Shown here piece after piece: positions 33,647 to 40,596 of a DNA stretch of 40,596 bases (within the stretch, counting starts at the first letter, position 1; every line of letters begins with the position of its first letter). Under the pieces are notes generated by a model. That model was not told the origin of the DNA, searched no databases, and saw only the letters and a program-made list of their open reading frames with translations. Where the stretch lies: positions 1 through 40,596 of the forward strand of contig JAHJQP010000173.1 of NCBI GenBank assembly GCA_018819165.1. The letters run 5' to 3'. Both the position numbers and the translations under genes were made by a program. This DNA comes from Pseudomonadota bacterium (GTDB lineage Bacteria; Desulfobacterota; Syntrophia; Syntrophales; UBA5619).

Positions 33647-34846
33647 TTACTTCTGGAGGCTGATCTTTTCCTTCCCGGGGACATAGAAATTGGTCAGAGG
33701 GATATAGGAACCATCCTCCTTCACTTGGACGATCCGCGCCTTGAAAGAGGCGCCGTGATCCGTCGGGGTATAGGTTACGGCGGGGACCAGACCGCCGAAA
33801 TCCTCCTCGCGGAAGGATTCCATGGCGCGGTTGATCGTTTCCCGATTGACCTCCTTGAATTTTTCTTGGGCGCGGATCATCGCCCTCTCCATGATCATCC
33901 CCACGACGACCCCCTCCCAGTAGGAGGCATCGAATGTATCGACGGTTTTATAGCGTGTCCACAATTCCTGCATCACTTTCATTCCCGGATTCTTGTCGGC
34001 GGGAAGACCGCCTGGAAACTGAATGCGGAGACGATCCCGGATCAGCCCCTGCCCCATCTTGAAGAAATCGGGATCGGTCGAAGTCCAGGTCCCTAAAAAC
34101 GGTGGATCGTAACCGATCCGGTCCGCGCTTCGGAAAGCGCTAATGATCGCGGCTGGTAGAATCTGCATGAATATGTACTCGGCGCCGCTTTTCTGGAGAC
34201 GGAGAAGCTCCGTGGTCAGATCGACTGTTTTCGTAGGAAATTCCTCAATCGCAACAATGTTGATGTTATTTTTCGCCGCATAATCCTGGCTCGGTTTATG
34301 GATGGAGCGCCCGTAAGCGTTGTTGTAGGTCAGAAGCCCCACCTTCGGTGGCTCTTTGCCTTTGTGAATGGCGAGGATATAGTCGAGGACGGCTTCGCAA
34401 TCCAACCGGTAACTTCCGAAAGGGAGATACATGTATTCGAACGGCGGCTCCAGGATCTCCCAGCTGGTGGAATAGTTAATCGTCGGGATCTTATATTGCT
34501 GGATGATCGGCTTGGCTGCCAGCCCCTCGCCGGCGCTCCAGGTGGCAATCATGTCCACCTCGTCCTGAACCGCGAATTTCCGGACGGCGGCGACCGCTTC
34601 GGGGACCTTGTAGGCGGTATCGACAAGTATCATTTCGATCTTCTGTCCGGCCACACCGCCTTTGACTTCATTCACATACTGGAAATAGTCACGCTGCCCC
34701 TTGGCATGGAACTGTCCCCAGGTCGATGCAGGACCTGTCATGTTGATGGCAGATCCAACCTTGATGTTCTTTGCCATTCCCGCATTCGTCCAGGCCAGGA
34801 CGAAGGCCGCTGCTGCCAAAAGGATGATTCTGTTTAGTCTGCGCAT
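33647..34846 (-). CDS. livK: periplasmic substrate-binding protein of the LIV-type ABC transporter
   Basis: A 399-aa Peripla_BP_6-type receptor. Residues 1-25 are a signal peptide ('MRRLNRIILLAAAAFVLAWTNAGMA' style) with likely cleavage after AMA/KN. 'VGSAINMTGPASTWGQFHAKGQRDYFQYVNEVKGGVAGQKIEMILVDTAYKVPEAVAAVRKF' is the N-terminal lobe, with the ligand-binding Ser/Thr positions of the family in 'GPAST' and 'NYSTSW'. The C-terminal lobe includes 'TWTSTDPDF' and 'SYWEGVVVGMIMERAM'. Substrate specificity is not readable; branched-chain or aromatic amino acids or aromatic/aliphatic acids are all possible. GGAGGGG precedes the ATG at five bases. The mRNA leader contains a striking attenuator-like structure. 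Confidence 0.95.
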   Translation of the reverse strand: MRRLNRIILLAAAAFVLAWTNAGMAKNIKVGSAINMTGPASTWGQFHAKGQRDYFQYVNEVKGGVAGQKIEMILVDTAYKVPEAVAAVRKFAVQDEVDMIATWSAGEGLAAKPIIQQYKIPTINYSTSWEILEPPFEYMYLPFGSYRLDCEAVLDYILAIHKGKEPPKVGLLTYNNAYGRSIHKPSQDYAAKNNINIVAIEEFPTKTVDLTTELLRLQKSGAEYIFMQILPAAIISAFRSADRIGYDPPFLGTWTSTDPDFFKMGQGLIRDRLRIQFPGGLPADKNPGMKVMQELWTRYKTVDTFDASYWEGVVVGMIMERAMIRAQEKFKEVNRETINRAMESFREEDFGGLVPAVTYTPTDHGASFKARIVQVKEDGSYIPLTNFYVPGKEKISLQK

Positions 34847-34865
34847 TTTTCCCCTCCTTTAAAAT

Positions 34866-34972
34866 AAAAAAACCGTGAAAACATTCCACGGCTTCCATAA
34901 AAAACCGTGGGCGACGATAAGGTCTGCCCACGGCCGATGACCCATACGGGTTAAAAGAACGGCGGGCAGACC
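34866..34972 (-). promoter_or_regulatory. attenuator-like chain of alternative hairpins in the livK leader
   Basis: Read 5' to 3' on the minus strand there are five arms: A GGTCTGCCC (34964-34972), B CCGTGGGCAGACC (34921-34933), C GCCCACGG (34905-34912), D GCCGTGG (34886-34892), E CACGG (34873-34877). A:B pairs over 9 bp with further inner pairing (GCCG/CGGC, ACCC/GGGT). B:C makes an 8-bp stem followed directly by T6. C:D can pair over 6 bp. D:E makes a 5-bp stem followed directly by T7. Thus A:B excludes terminator B:C, and C:D excludes D:E. It is an architecture of alternating terminators and antiterminators. No known riboswitch or T-box motif was recognised. Confidence 0.65.
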
Positions 34973-35043
34973 CCGATAAAATAGCTAAAAAAGCCGCTAA
35001 AACCGCCCCGCCGAAAATACCCCATCTCCCGCTTGTCCACCAT
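34951..35043 (-). CDS. putative Phe/Tyr-rich leader peptide (30 aa)
   Basis: ATG 35043 is preceded by GGAG with suitable spacing (9 bases) and opens a 30-codon frame ending in TAA at 34951-34953. Of 30 residues seven are Phe and two Tyr ('GYFRRGGF', 'SGFFSYFIGV', then CPPFF at the end). The arm A of the attenuator lies within the last codons (GTC TGC CC of Val-Cys-Pro), so a ribosome reaching the stop would cover it. The peptide likely has no function except its translation. The frame could be chance in a T-rich leader, and conservation of the frame in relatives would settle it. Confidence 0.5.
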   Translation of the reverse strand: MVDKREMGYFRRGGFSGFFSYFIGVCPPFF

Positions 35044-35065
35044 TTGCCATATCTCCATGGCCCGG

Positions 35066-35095
35066 CCTATAAAACAGCCGCCGTTGAAATGTCAA
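35066..35095 (-). promoter_or_regulatory. promoter of the livK operon leader
   Basis: On the minus strand TTGACA (35090-35095) is perfect and TATAGG (35066-35071) follows after 18 bases. The predicted start near 35058 would give a ~210-nt leader ahead of livK ATG 34846. Confidence 0.6.
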
Positions 35096-35147
35096 GCGAA
35101 TTATTTGGCGGTTTGGTGAAAAATCAAGGACCTCTCCGCATGTTGCG

Positions 35148-35183
35148 CCTGATCTTGCGGGAAAAGCGGGTTTCCCGATCAGG
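35148..35183 (-). terminator. hairpin at the 3' end of pilR
   Basis: CCTGATC/GATCAGG (35148-35154, 35177-35183) and an inner GGGAAA/TTTCCC pair make a two-part stem overlapping the pilR stop. No T tract follows, so rho-independent termination is uncertain. Confidence 0.35.
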
Positions 35184-36546
35184 AGCGGATTCCCAGCTTC
35201 TCGCTCCGGTAATGAAGAGAATCATAATTGATTCCGAGTAGTTCGGCGGCCCTGGTTTTTGAGCCCTCTGCCTTTTTGAGAGCCTTCTCGATCAGGCTCT
35301 TTTCGGTTCTTGCGAGCTCGTCACTGAGGTTGATCCCGGAATCCGGAAAATCGGGAATGGGTATGGCCTCGGTTTTTTTCACATTTTCGGACAGAATAAG
35401 ATTTTCCGGAAGGATGATGTTTGAGGTCTCCAGGGCGATGCTCCGTTCAATGATGTTCTCTAACTCACGGATATTACCGGGAAAAGGATACTGCATCAGC
35501 AATTCCAGGGCATAAGCTGATATCATCTTTATTTCCTTACCGAATTCAAGAGAATACTTTTCTATAAAATACTTAGTCAGGATCGGGATGTCTTCCTTGC
35601 GCTCCCGGAGGGGCGGCAGTTGAATGGGGATGACGTTGAGTCGGTAATAGAGGTCTTCCCTGAACGATCCGGATTTTACATTATCCGCCAGATTCTGATT
35701 TGTTGCGGAGATGATGCGGACGTCGACCTGGATATCTTTCGCTCCGCCGACGCGACGGAAGGTCTTCTCTTGGACAACCCGAAGAAGCTTGACCTGAAGA
35801 AGGGGAGGGAGTTCTGCAATTTCATCCAAAAAAACGGTTCCCCCGCGAGCTGCCTTGAAAAGTCCGGCCTTGTCTGAATAGGCTCCGGTGAAAGCCCCTT
35901 TGATGTAACCGAAAAGCTCGCTTTCCAGGAGATTCTCTGAAATACCGCCGCAGTTGATGACCAAAAAAGGTCTCTCTCTCCGAGAACTGTTTTCATGAAT
36001 CGCCCTGGCCACCAGCTCCTTGCCTGTTCCGCTCTCGCCAAGGATCAGGACATTGGCCGGAGTATTCGCCACCTTTTTGATGGTCGCATACACCTTGAGC
36101 ATCTCACGACTGTTGCCGATCATGTTCCCGAAACGGACCGTCTCCCCCACCTCTTTGAGAAATAGCGATTCGTCCCGCTTCACCCCTTTTTTGGTCAGGG
36201 CGTTTTGGATTATCCGCTTGAGATCTTCGATTGCGAAATCCTTTTCGATATAATCGTAAGCCCCCTCCTTCATGGCTGTTAGGGCCGTTTCCCCGGACGC
36301 ATAGGCCGTAATCAGAATGACCATGGTTTCGGGAGAAATATCCTTGATTTCCCGGAGGAAACCGATCCCGTCCATCTTAGGCATCCTGAGATCCGTTATG
36401 ACCAAATCGATCTTTTCCTTTCGACACTGGTTGAGGGCTTTTCCGCCATCGCCGACGGTGGTGACCCTGTATCCCTCCCGGGTCAGCATGATCTCTAGAA
36501 ATTCCCTCATCCCCTGGTCGTCATCAACCACGAGGATCCTGGCCAT
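35179..36546 (-). CDS. pilR: sigma-54-dependent response regulator, PilR/NtrC type
   Basis: A 455-aa transcriptional activator. Residues 1-120 form a receiver with acidic pocket D8-D10, phospho-acceptor D52 ('LVITDLRMPKMDG') and a Lys near 102. The AAA+ domain (~140-380) has Walker A 'GESGTGKELVARAIHENS', the sigma-54-contacting 'GAFTGAYSDKAG', Walker B 'GGTVFLDEIAEL' and arginine fingers in the R-rich end. A Fis-type HTH ends the protein ('GSKTRAAELLGINYDSLHYRSEKLG'). It lies 18 bases downstream of the histidine kinase gene and is likely its partner. The family member PilR activates pilA; no sigma-54 promoter (GG-N10-GC) was recognised in this window. Confidence 0.93.
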   Translation of the reverse strand: MARILVVDDDQGMREFLEIMLTREGYRVTTVGDGGKALNQCRKEKIDLVITDLRMPKMDGIGFLREIKDISPETMVILITAYASGETALTAMKEGAYDYIEKDFAIEDLKRIIQNALTKKGVKRDESLFLKEVGETVRFGNMIGNSREMLKVYATIKKVANTPANVLILGESGTGKELVARAIHENSSRRERPFLVINCGGISENLLESELFGYIKGAFTGAYSDKAGLFKAARGGTVFLDEIAELPPLLQVKLLRVVQEKTFRRVGGAKDIQVDVRIISATNQNLADNVKSGSFREDLYYRLNVIPIQLPPLRERKEDIPILTKYFIEKYSLEFGKEIKMISAYALELLMQYPFPGNIRELENIIERSIALETSNIILPENLILSENVKKTEAIPIPDFPDSGINLSDELARTEKSLIEKALKKAEGSKTRAAELLGINYDSLHYRSEKLGIRS

Positions 36547-36564
36547 GATTCTTCTTCCTTTCCT

Positions 36565-38262
36565 CTAAGCAGCAACCGTTTCCGCAGGGCTAACCCGGCA
36601 GGGAAACCATATCCGGCAGATGGTTCCTTCCGCTGATTTGCTTTGAACATCGATTTTCCCCTCGTATCCTTCAACGAGCCGGCTGACCACCGCCAACCCC
36701 AGCCCTGTCCCAGTTTCCCGGGTCGTATAAAAAGGTTCGAAGATCTTTGTGAGATCCTGCCTGTCGATGCCGCAGCCCGTATCGATGATCCTGATTTCGA
36801 CGCCTTCTGTTTCATTGATCTTTGCGGGACGCGCTTTAATCGTCAGAACGCCTCCTTGAGGCATTGCCTGAACCGCATTGAGAACCAGATTCCAGATGAC
36901 CTGTCTGATTTCTGTCTTATTGGCATTGATGGAAAGCGGCGTGTCCGGCAGACGCATGACGACTTCCAGAAATTCATGCCAAGCCTTAATGCAGCGAAGG
37001 GACTCTACTACTTCCCTGATCGTACTGATGACGTCGACTTCCTCACGGATGCCGGGGGCGGGTCTCGCCATAAGGAGAAAATCCTTCAGGAAGTTTTCCA
37101 GCTGATCCTTCCCCCGGAGGATGATCTGCATCAGTTTTTCATTGGTGTCCTTGTGGGAAGGATCCTGCATGAGCATCTGAATCGAGCCGCTGATGGAGGA
37201 AAGCGGATTCCGGATCTCATGCGCAAGACCGGCTGCCACCTCGCCGATGAAGGCAAGCCTCCGGCTCTTTTCAAGGGATTCCCTCATTTCGCTGATTTCC
37301 GTCAAATCCTGGAAGATAACGATGTTCCCGATCTCGACGTTTTCATGATCCCGGAGGGGAGAGACGGAGCAACTCAGGAGCAGGCTCCTGCCATCACCAG
37401 TGTGAAATGGGGTTTCGAAATGGGTTTTCGCAACCGGTCTGTACTCAGCGGCGTTCTGTTTTCCCCTGAGGACGGGAAAGTCCGGGAAAACATCGGAGAA
37501 ATATTGGTTTATGACCTTACTGAAAGAGAAACCGGTGATTTCGGCGGCCGCGCGGTTGAGGGACTTGATCTTCCCATCCTTATTGACGGTCAGGATGCCT
37601 GTGTCCACCGACTCGATGATGCTCCGGTGCAGAAGATTGAGTTGATCGAAGTCGCTCTGCTTCCTGGCCAGAAGGGTTCTGGTCTGCTTCTCCTTTTCTA
37701 CGGCGAAGCTCGTTAGAAAGGCAATCAGATAGAAGGAAAGGACGTGGGTGGAGATCCTGGTGATAAAATAGCCGGTGTCCAGAAGCTTGTCATATACGGG
37801 AATCGAATGGAGGGGATAAATCACCCCGTAGAACTCCAGGTTTGCAAAAAGACCATATAAGATGGCGGCGGCGGAGGCGATGACCAGTCCTCCCCTTCTC
37901 CCGAGAAAGAGGACCGAATAGATGATGACGAGCGGATAAAAGGCCGAATAAATGCTGCGGATGCCGCCCGTGGCATATACCATGCCGGTGATTAGAAGGA
38001 CATCGCAGAGACTCTGAGTGTAGATATTCAACGAAAGGTTCCGTACATATTTCAAAAGGAGAAGGTAGAGGATAAAGAGAATATAGGTCAGAATGATCGT
38101 CCTGAATAATGCGGTTGCCGAGATCGCCGAAAAGGGCTCCATCCCCTTGATGTCGATAAACGCGGCAATCCCCAGAAGGAAGGTTACGATGGCCACTCGC
38201 GCAAGCATCAGCAAGCGGAGGCGGGATGTCGTGTTTTCCGGAAGCATGGACTTATCGGTCAT
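36565..38262 (-). CDS. pilS: membrane sensor histidine kinase, PilS type
   Basis: About 565 aa; start ATG 38262 or an in-frame GTG at 38271. Six hydrophobic segments occupy residues ~18-190, the N-terminal membrane block of PilS ('ARVAIVTFLLGIAAFI', 'TIILTYILFILYLLLL', 'LVIIYSVLFLGRRGG', 'ISTHVLSFYLIAFL'). A PAS domain (~215-320) precedes the transmitter. The phosphorylated His is in 'GLAHEIRNPLSSISGS' near residue 348. ATPase boxes follow: N 'VIWNLVLNAVQAM', G1 'DTGCGI' and F/G2 'FEPFYTTRETGTGLGL'. Hence it is complete. It probably phosphorylates the following PilR, and a promoter-like sequence precedes it. Confidence 0.92.
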   Translation of the reverse strand: MTDKSMLPENTTSRLRLLMLARVAIVTFLLGIAAFIDIKGMEPFSAISATALFRTIILTYILFILYLLLLKYVRNLSLNIYTQSLCDVLLITGMVYATGGIRSIYSAFYPLVIIYSVLFLGRRGGLVIASAAAILYGLFANLEFYGVIYPLHSIPVYDKLLDTGYFITRISTHVLSFYLIAFLTSFAVEKEKQTRTLLARKQSDFDQLNLLHRSIIESVDTGILTVNKDGKIKSLNRAAAEITGFSFSKVINQYFSDVFPDFPVLRGKQNAAEYRPVAKTHFETPFHTGDGRSLLLSCSVSPLRDHENVEIGNIVIFQDLTEISEMRESLEKSRRLAFIGEVAAGLAHEIRNPLSSISGSIQMLMQDPSHKDTNEKLMQIILRGKDQLENFLKDFLLMARPAPGIREEVDVISTIREVVESLRCIKAWHEFLEVVMRLPDTPLSINANKTEIRQVIWNLVLNAVQAMPQGGVLTIKARPAKINETEGVEIRIIDTGCGIDRQDLTKIFEPFYTTRETGTGLGLAVVSRLVEGYEGKIDVQSKSAEGTICRIWFPCRVSPAETVAA

Positions 38263-38324
38263 TTTTCTCACTGACTCAGGGGGCGGCAGGTATCAAAGAA
38301 TGGTTGCCTGCCGGATTAACCCCC

Positions 38325-38353
38325 AAGTTACTTTCAGTGCCGCGAAAAGTCAA
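38325..38353 (-). promoter_or_regulatory. possible promoter of pilS-pilR
   Basis: On the minus strand TTGACT (38348-38353) and TAACTT (38325-38330) are 17 bases apart. The -10 is weak. A 6-bp stem (GGCAGG 38285-38290 with CCTGCC 38307-38312) lies in the leader. Confidence 0.3.
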
Positions 38354-38438
38354 CATCGTTGATGGAAAAGAATGATCTCCTAATACATAACCCCGCGACC
38401 TCCTCTCCGCAAGGTTTCCGCCGACAGAAGAGTTGTTG

Positions 38439-38467
38439 TTGACATTCCGGCGATTTCTCTCTATGAT
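38439..38467 (+). promoter_or_regulatory. strong sigma-70 promoter of comEC
   Basis: TTGACA (38439-38444) is perfect and TATGAT (38462-38467) is five of six, 17 bases apart. The predicted start near 38474 is about 60 bases before ATG 38536. Confidence 0.7.
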
Positions 38468-38535
38468 TCCAGTAAAATGCATCTCTCTCTTTTCATTTTC
38501 CGGCCTGCGTAAAAACCTGATACGGTGGTCGTGCA

Positions 38536-40596
38536 ATGCCAAGACCATTCCTCCCTCTACTGATTGCGCTCATCGCGGGAATCGCGTTCTCCAGTAATTT
38601 CGCGCTTCAAGACTTCCCAGTTCAGATCGGCTTGGTTGGGGGGCTGCTCCTGATCCTCCTGTCGCGCGGCCGGAAATGGGACCGGCTTTATTACCCCTCC
38701 CTGTTCATTTCCCTGTTTCTTCTCGGCATCCTCGACATGAATCTGTACCTTCATCCCCACATCGCGGGAAACCATATCCGCCATTTTGCGGGAGATGAAA
38801 AAATCCATGCAGAAGGGATGATCTGCGAGAACCCTCAAGTATCGCCTGAGAAGACGGAGCTGGTCGTCTCGGCCTTCCGAATCATCCGCAACGGGCAATA
38901 TGTACCGGTCTCGGGGCGTGTCCTCCTGAAAATCCGCGAGCCCTACCCCCTCCACTACGGGGATTTCATCCGTTTCCATACCCGACTCAGGGCGCCGCAC
39001 AATTTCAACAATCCCGGCGGCTTCGATTACGAAAGATATCTGCTTTTCCGCGGTATTCTCGTGCGTGGAAACATTAATGACGCCTCGGGATTTATCGTTC
39101 TGCGCCGGGAAAGGGGAAATCCAGTCCGGACGAGGCTCGAGCATTTCCGTGACTGGATCCGGGAGACCATTATGCAAGCGGCGCCGGGAACAGAGGGAAG
39201 GATCATTCAGGCGCTGATCCTCGGCGACCAGAAGGAGATCCCGAGAGAGGTCATGGAAAAGTTCAACCGGACGGGCACCACCCACATCATTGCCATCTCC
39301 GGGTTCCATGTCGGCATCGTTGCGGTATTTGCCCTCTTTCTGGCGCGCTTGTGCCTGAAAACGGAGTATCTGCTCCTGAGATGGAACATGGCCAAAATCT
39401 CGATGCTTTTTGCGATCCTCGTCGTCATCATTTACACTTTCATTGCCGGAGCGGGCATCTCGGTCGTCCGGGCCTCCATCATGGTGACGACCTTCATGTG
39501 CGCCATCCTCCTCAACCGTGAAGGCGATCTTTACAACACCCTGGCCCTGGCCGCTTTTTTCATTCTGATCATCACACCCTATTCGCTTTTCGATGTCTCC
39601 TTTCAGCTCTCCTTTATCGCCGTGGCATCGCTTCTTTTCCTGACGCCGAAACTTGTCGCCCTGTTGCCTCCGATTCCTCCTGACGGACACTCGAATTCGC
39701 TGAAGGAACCGTTTCTTCGTCATATTAAGAAAGCCGTCCGTGGCGTCGCGATCTTTTTCTTCGTTTCCCTGAGCGCCACGCTCGGCACTCTGCCTTTGAT
39801 CCTCCTCTACTACAACCGGCTTTCACTTATCACCCTCGCGGCGAACCTCCTCGTCGTTCCCCTGCTCGGCGTCCTCACGATTCCCCTTTGCCTGCTGATC
39901 ATCCTTGCAGTGCCGATCTCCGCGGCGCTGGCCGCTTTCATCATCCGGATTGCCGAACTGCCCGTCGGACTCGCCCTTTTTTTCATAGACCGGCTTGCGG
40001 CCCTGTCCTTTGCGGCGGTATTTGTCCCCACCCCCACCCTTCCGGAAATCGTGGCCTTCTATCTCCTGCTGATCTCGGCCGGTTTCTTCCTTGACCGGTT
40101 GAGCGCCAGGGGAGAGAAAGCGCCCTCACGAAAAATGTTCCTCCTGGGGAAAGTCCTTCCCGCGCTTCTGATCTTTTTTTTCATCAGCGACGGAATCCAC
40201 TTTTATCGGCAGGGACTACAGCGGGGAAGACTCACCCTGACCGCCGTGGATGTCGGCCAGGGGAGCGCCGTTCTGATCCGTTTCCCCGGCGGGAAGCGGA
40301 TGCTCGTAGATGGCGGCGGATTCTACGATGACACCTTCGATGTCGGCAAGTATGTCCTGGCCCCGTACCTCTGGCATGAACGGATCACCCGGATCGATAC
40401 GGTGGTCCTGACGCACCCCGATCGGGATCACTTGCAGGGGCTCTTGTTCATTCTTGAAAATTTTCACGTGCGCGAGGCGTGGATTAACGGGGAAACATCC
40501 GACACGGAGCTATATCTTTCCTTCCTCCGGATCATCCGGGAGAAGGGGATTGTCCTGCGGACCCTATCGTCCAGGACCCCCGAGACGGAGATTTCC
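38536..40596 (+). CDS. comEC: DNA internalization-related competence protein ComEC/Rec2 (3' end cut by window edge)
   Basis: The channel that brings single-stranded DNA across the inner membrane in natural transformation. The frame is open from ATG 38536 (GGTGG seven bases upstream) for 687 codons to the edge. The N-terminal part has hydrophobic helices and an OB-type region (DUF4131, ~35-190, with 'RAPHNFNNPGGFDYERYLLFRGI'). The competence domain (~235-490) has 'ALILGDQKEIP', 'TGTTHIIAISGFHVGI' and many helices. A metallo-beta-lactamase-like domain begins near residue 568 ('LTAVDVGQGSAVLI') with the metal motif 'THPDRDHLQG' near residue 625. The C-terminal end lies outside. On the minus strand here a 388-codon frame is only a shadow. 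Confidence 0.95.
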   Translation, partial: MPRPFLPLLIALIAGIAFSSNFALQDFPVQIGLVGGLLLILLSRGRKWDRLYYPSLFISLFLLGILDMNLYLHPHIAGNHIRHFAGDEKIHAEGMICENPQVSPEKTELVVSAFRIIRNGQYVPVSGRVLLKIREPYPLHYGDFIRFHTRLRAPHNFNNPGGFDYERYLLFRGILVRGNINDASGFIVLRRERGNPVRTRLEHFRDWIRETIMQAAPGTEGRIIQALILGDQKEIPREVMEKFNRTGTTHIIAISGFHVGIVAVFALFLARLCLKTEYLLLRWNMAKISMLFAILVVIIYTFIAGAGISVVRASIMVTTFMCAILLNREGDLYNTLALAAFFILIITPYSLFDVSFQLSFIAVASLLFLTPKLVALLPPIPPDGHSNSLKEPFLRHIKKAVRGVAIFFFVSLSATLGTLPLILLYYNRLSLITLAANLLVVPLLGVLTIPLCLLIILAVPISAALAAFIIRIAELPVGLALFFIDRLAALSFAAVFVPTPTLPEIVAFYLLLISAGFFLDRLSARGEKAPSRKMFLLGKVLPALLIFFFISDGIHFYRQGLQRGRLTLTAVDVGQGSAVLIRFPGGKRMLVDGGGFYDDTFDVGKYVLAPYLWHERITRIDTVVLTHPDRDHLQGLLFILENFHVREAWINGETSDTELYLSFLRIIREKGIVLRTLSSRTPETEIS

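Noticed and set aside
34859..34945. A second short ORF in the livK leader, starting MGHRPWAD, with three Trp codons and ending just before the livK ribosome-binding site
   Set aside because: No Shine-Dalgarno sequence precedes ATG 34945, and its codons are formed by the hairpin arms themselves. It may be chance. The 35043 start has a better ribosome-binding site.
34861..35058. T-box or known riboswitch in the livK leader
   Set aside because: No T-box GGGTGGNACCGCG-like segment and no aptamer core of a riboswitch that I recognise.
36643..37716. 357-codon plus-strand frame opposite pilS
   Set aside because: Shadow of pilS, which has all histidine kinase motifs.
38557..39723. 388-codon minus-strand frame antisense to comEC
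   Set aside because: Shadow of comEC; composition is charged and low in hydrophobics, as expected for the reverse of a membrane protein.
1..40596. CRISPR arrays, insertion sequences, integrases, attachment sites
   Set aside because: No regularly spaced repeats, transposase or integrase motifs, or tRNA-flanked duplications were seen.

Overview
The window looks like a chromosomal segment of a deltaproteobacterium (Desulfobacterota), most likely Syntrophales or a relative. The assignment rests on gene content and order, not on a marker gene. The content is iorAB with ferredoxin-type clusters, an archaeal-type phosphoglycerate mutase homologue beside homoserine dehydrogenase, a LIV-type ABC importer with an embedded acyl-CoA synthetase, and PilS/PilR beside comEC. 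Most of the DNA is densely packed housekeeping sequence. The exceptions are the AT-rich gap near 1.3-1.6 kb and the structured leader near 34.9 kb. No mobile element, CRISPR array, rRNA or tRNA was seen.

Layout. 1-3.2 kb: a truncated radical SAM protein (minus) is divergent from an unusual one-component protein (plus) that joins a MerR-like HTH, a PAS-like region and a complete class III nucleotidyl cyclase domain. 3.4-8.9 kb (plus): dtd, a 52-aa ORF, guaB, dnaE. 18.8-9.1 kb (minus, in transcription order): recG, hom, apgM-like (probable homoserine kinase), ybgC-like thioesterase, TPR membrane protein, iorA, iorB, cbpA-like co-chaperone. 19.0-23.9 kb (plus): purM, purN, an FAD-type oxidoreductase with a degenerate dinucleotide motif, a group II phosphofructokinase and rpmB with a terminator. 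24.0-26.4 kb: a small exported protein (minus) is divergent from recJ (plus). 27.8-26.4 kb (minus): a GNAT acetyltransferase overlapping a DUF2156 protein. 35.1-27.9 kb (minus): livK, livG, acyl-CoA synthetase, livH, livM, livF. 38.3-35.2 kb (minus): pilS, pilR. 38.5 kb to the right edge (plus): comEC, truncated.

The strongest unexplained signal is the ~210-nt leader of the livK operon. A good sigma-70-like promoter is followed by a 30-codon ORF rich in Phe and Tyr with a Shine-Dalgarno sequence. After it comes a chain of mutually exclusive hairpins, two of which are directly followed by T6 and T7 tracts. The segments fit ribosome-mediated attenuation: translating to the stop codon would mask the antiterminator arm, and stalling at upstream Phe codons would free it. 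A perfect hairpin between livK and livG suggests a second control step that would set binding protein above the rest of the transporter. The second standout is the HTH-PAS-cyclase fusion, which keeps the whole set of catalytic residues expected of an adenylate cyclase. Its start codon is preceded by a run of nine G in the ribosome-binding position.
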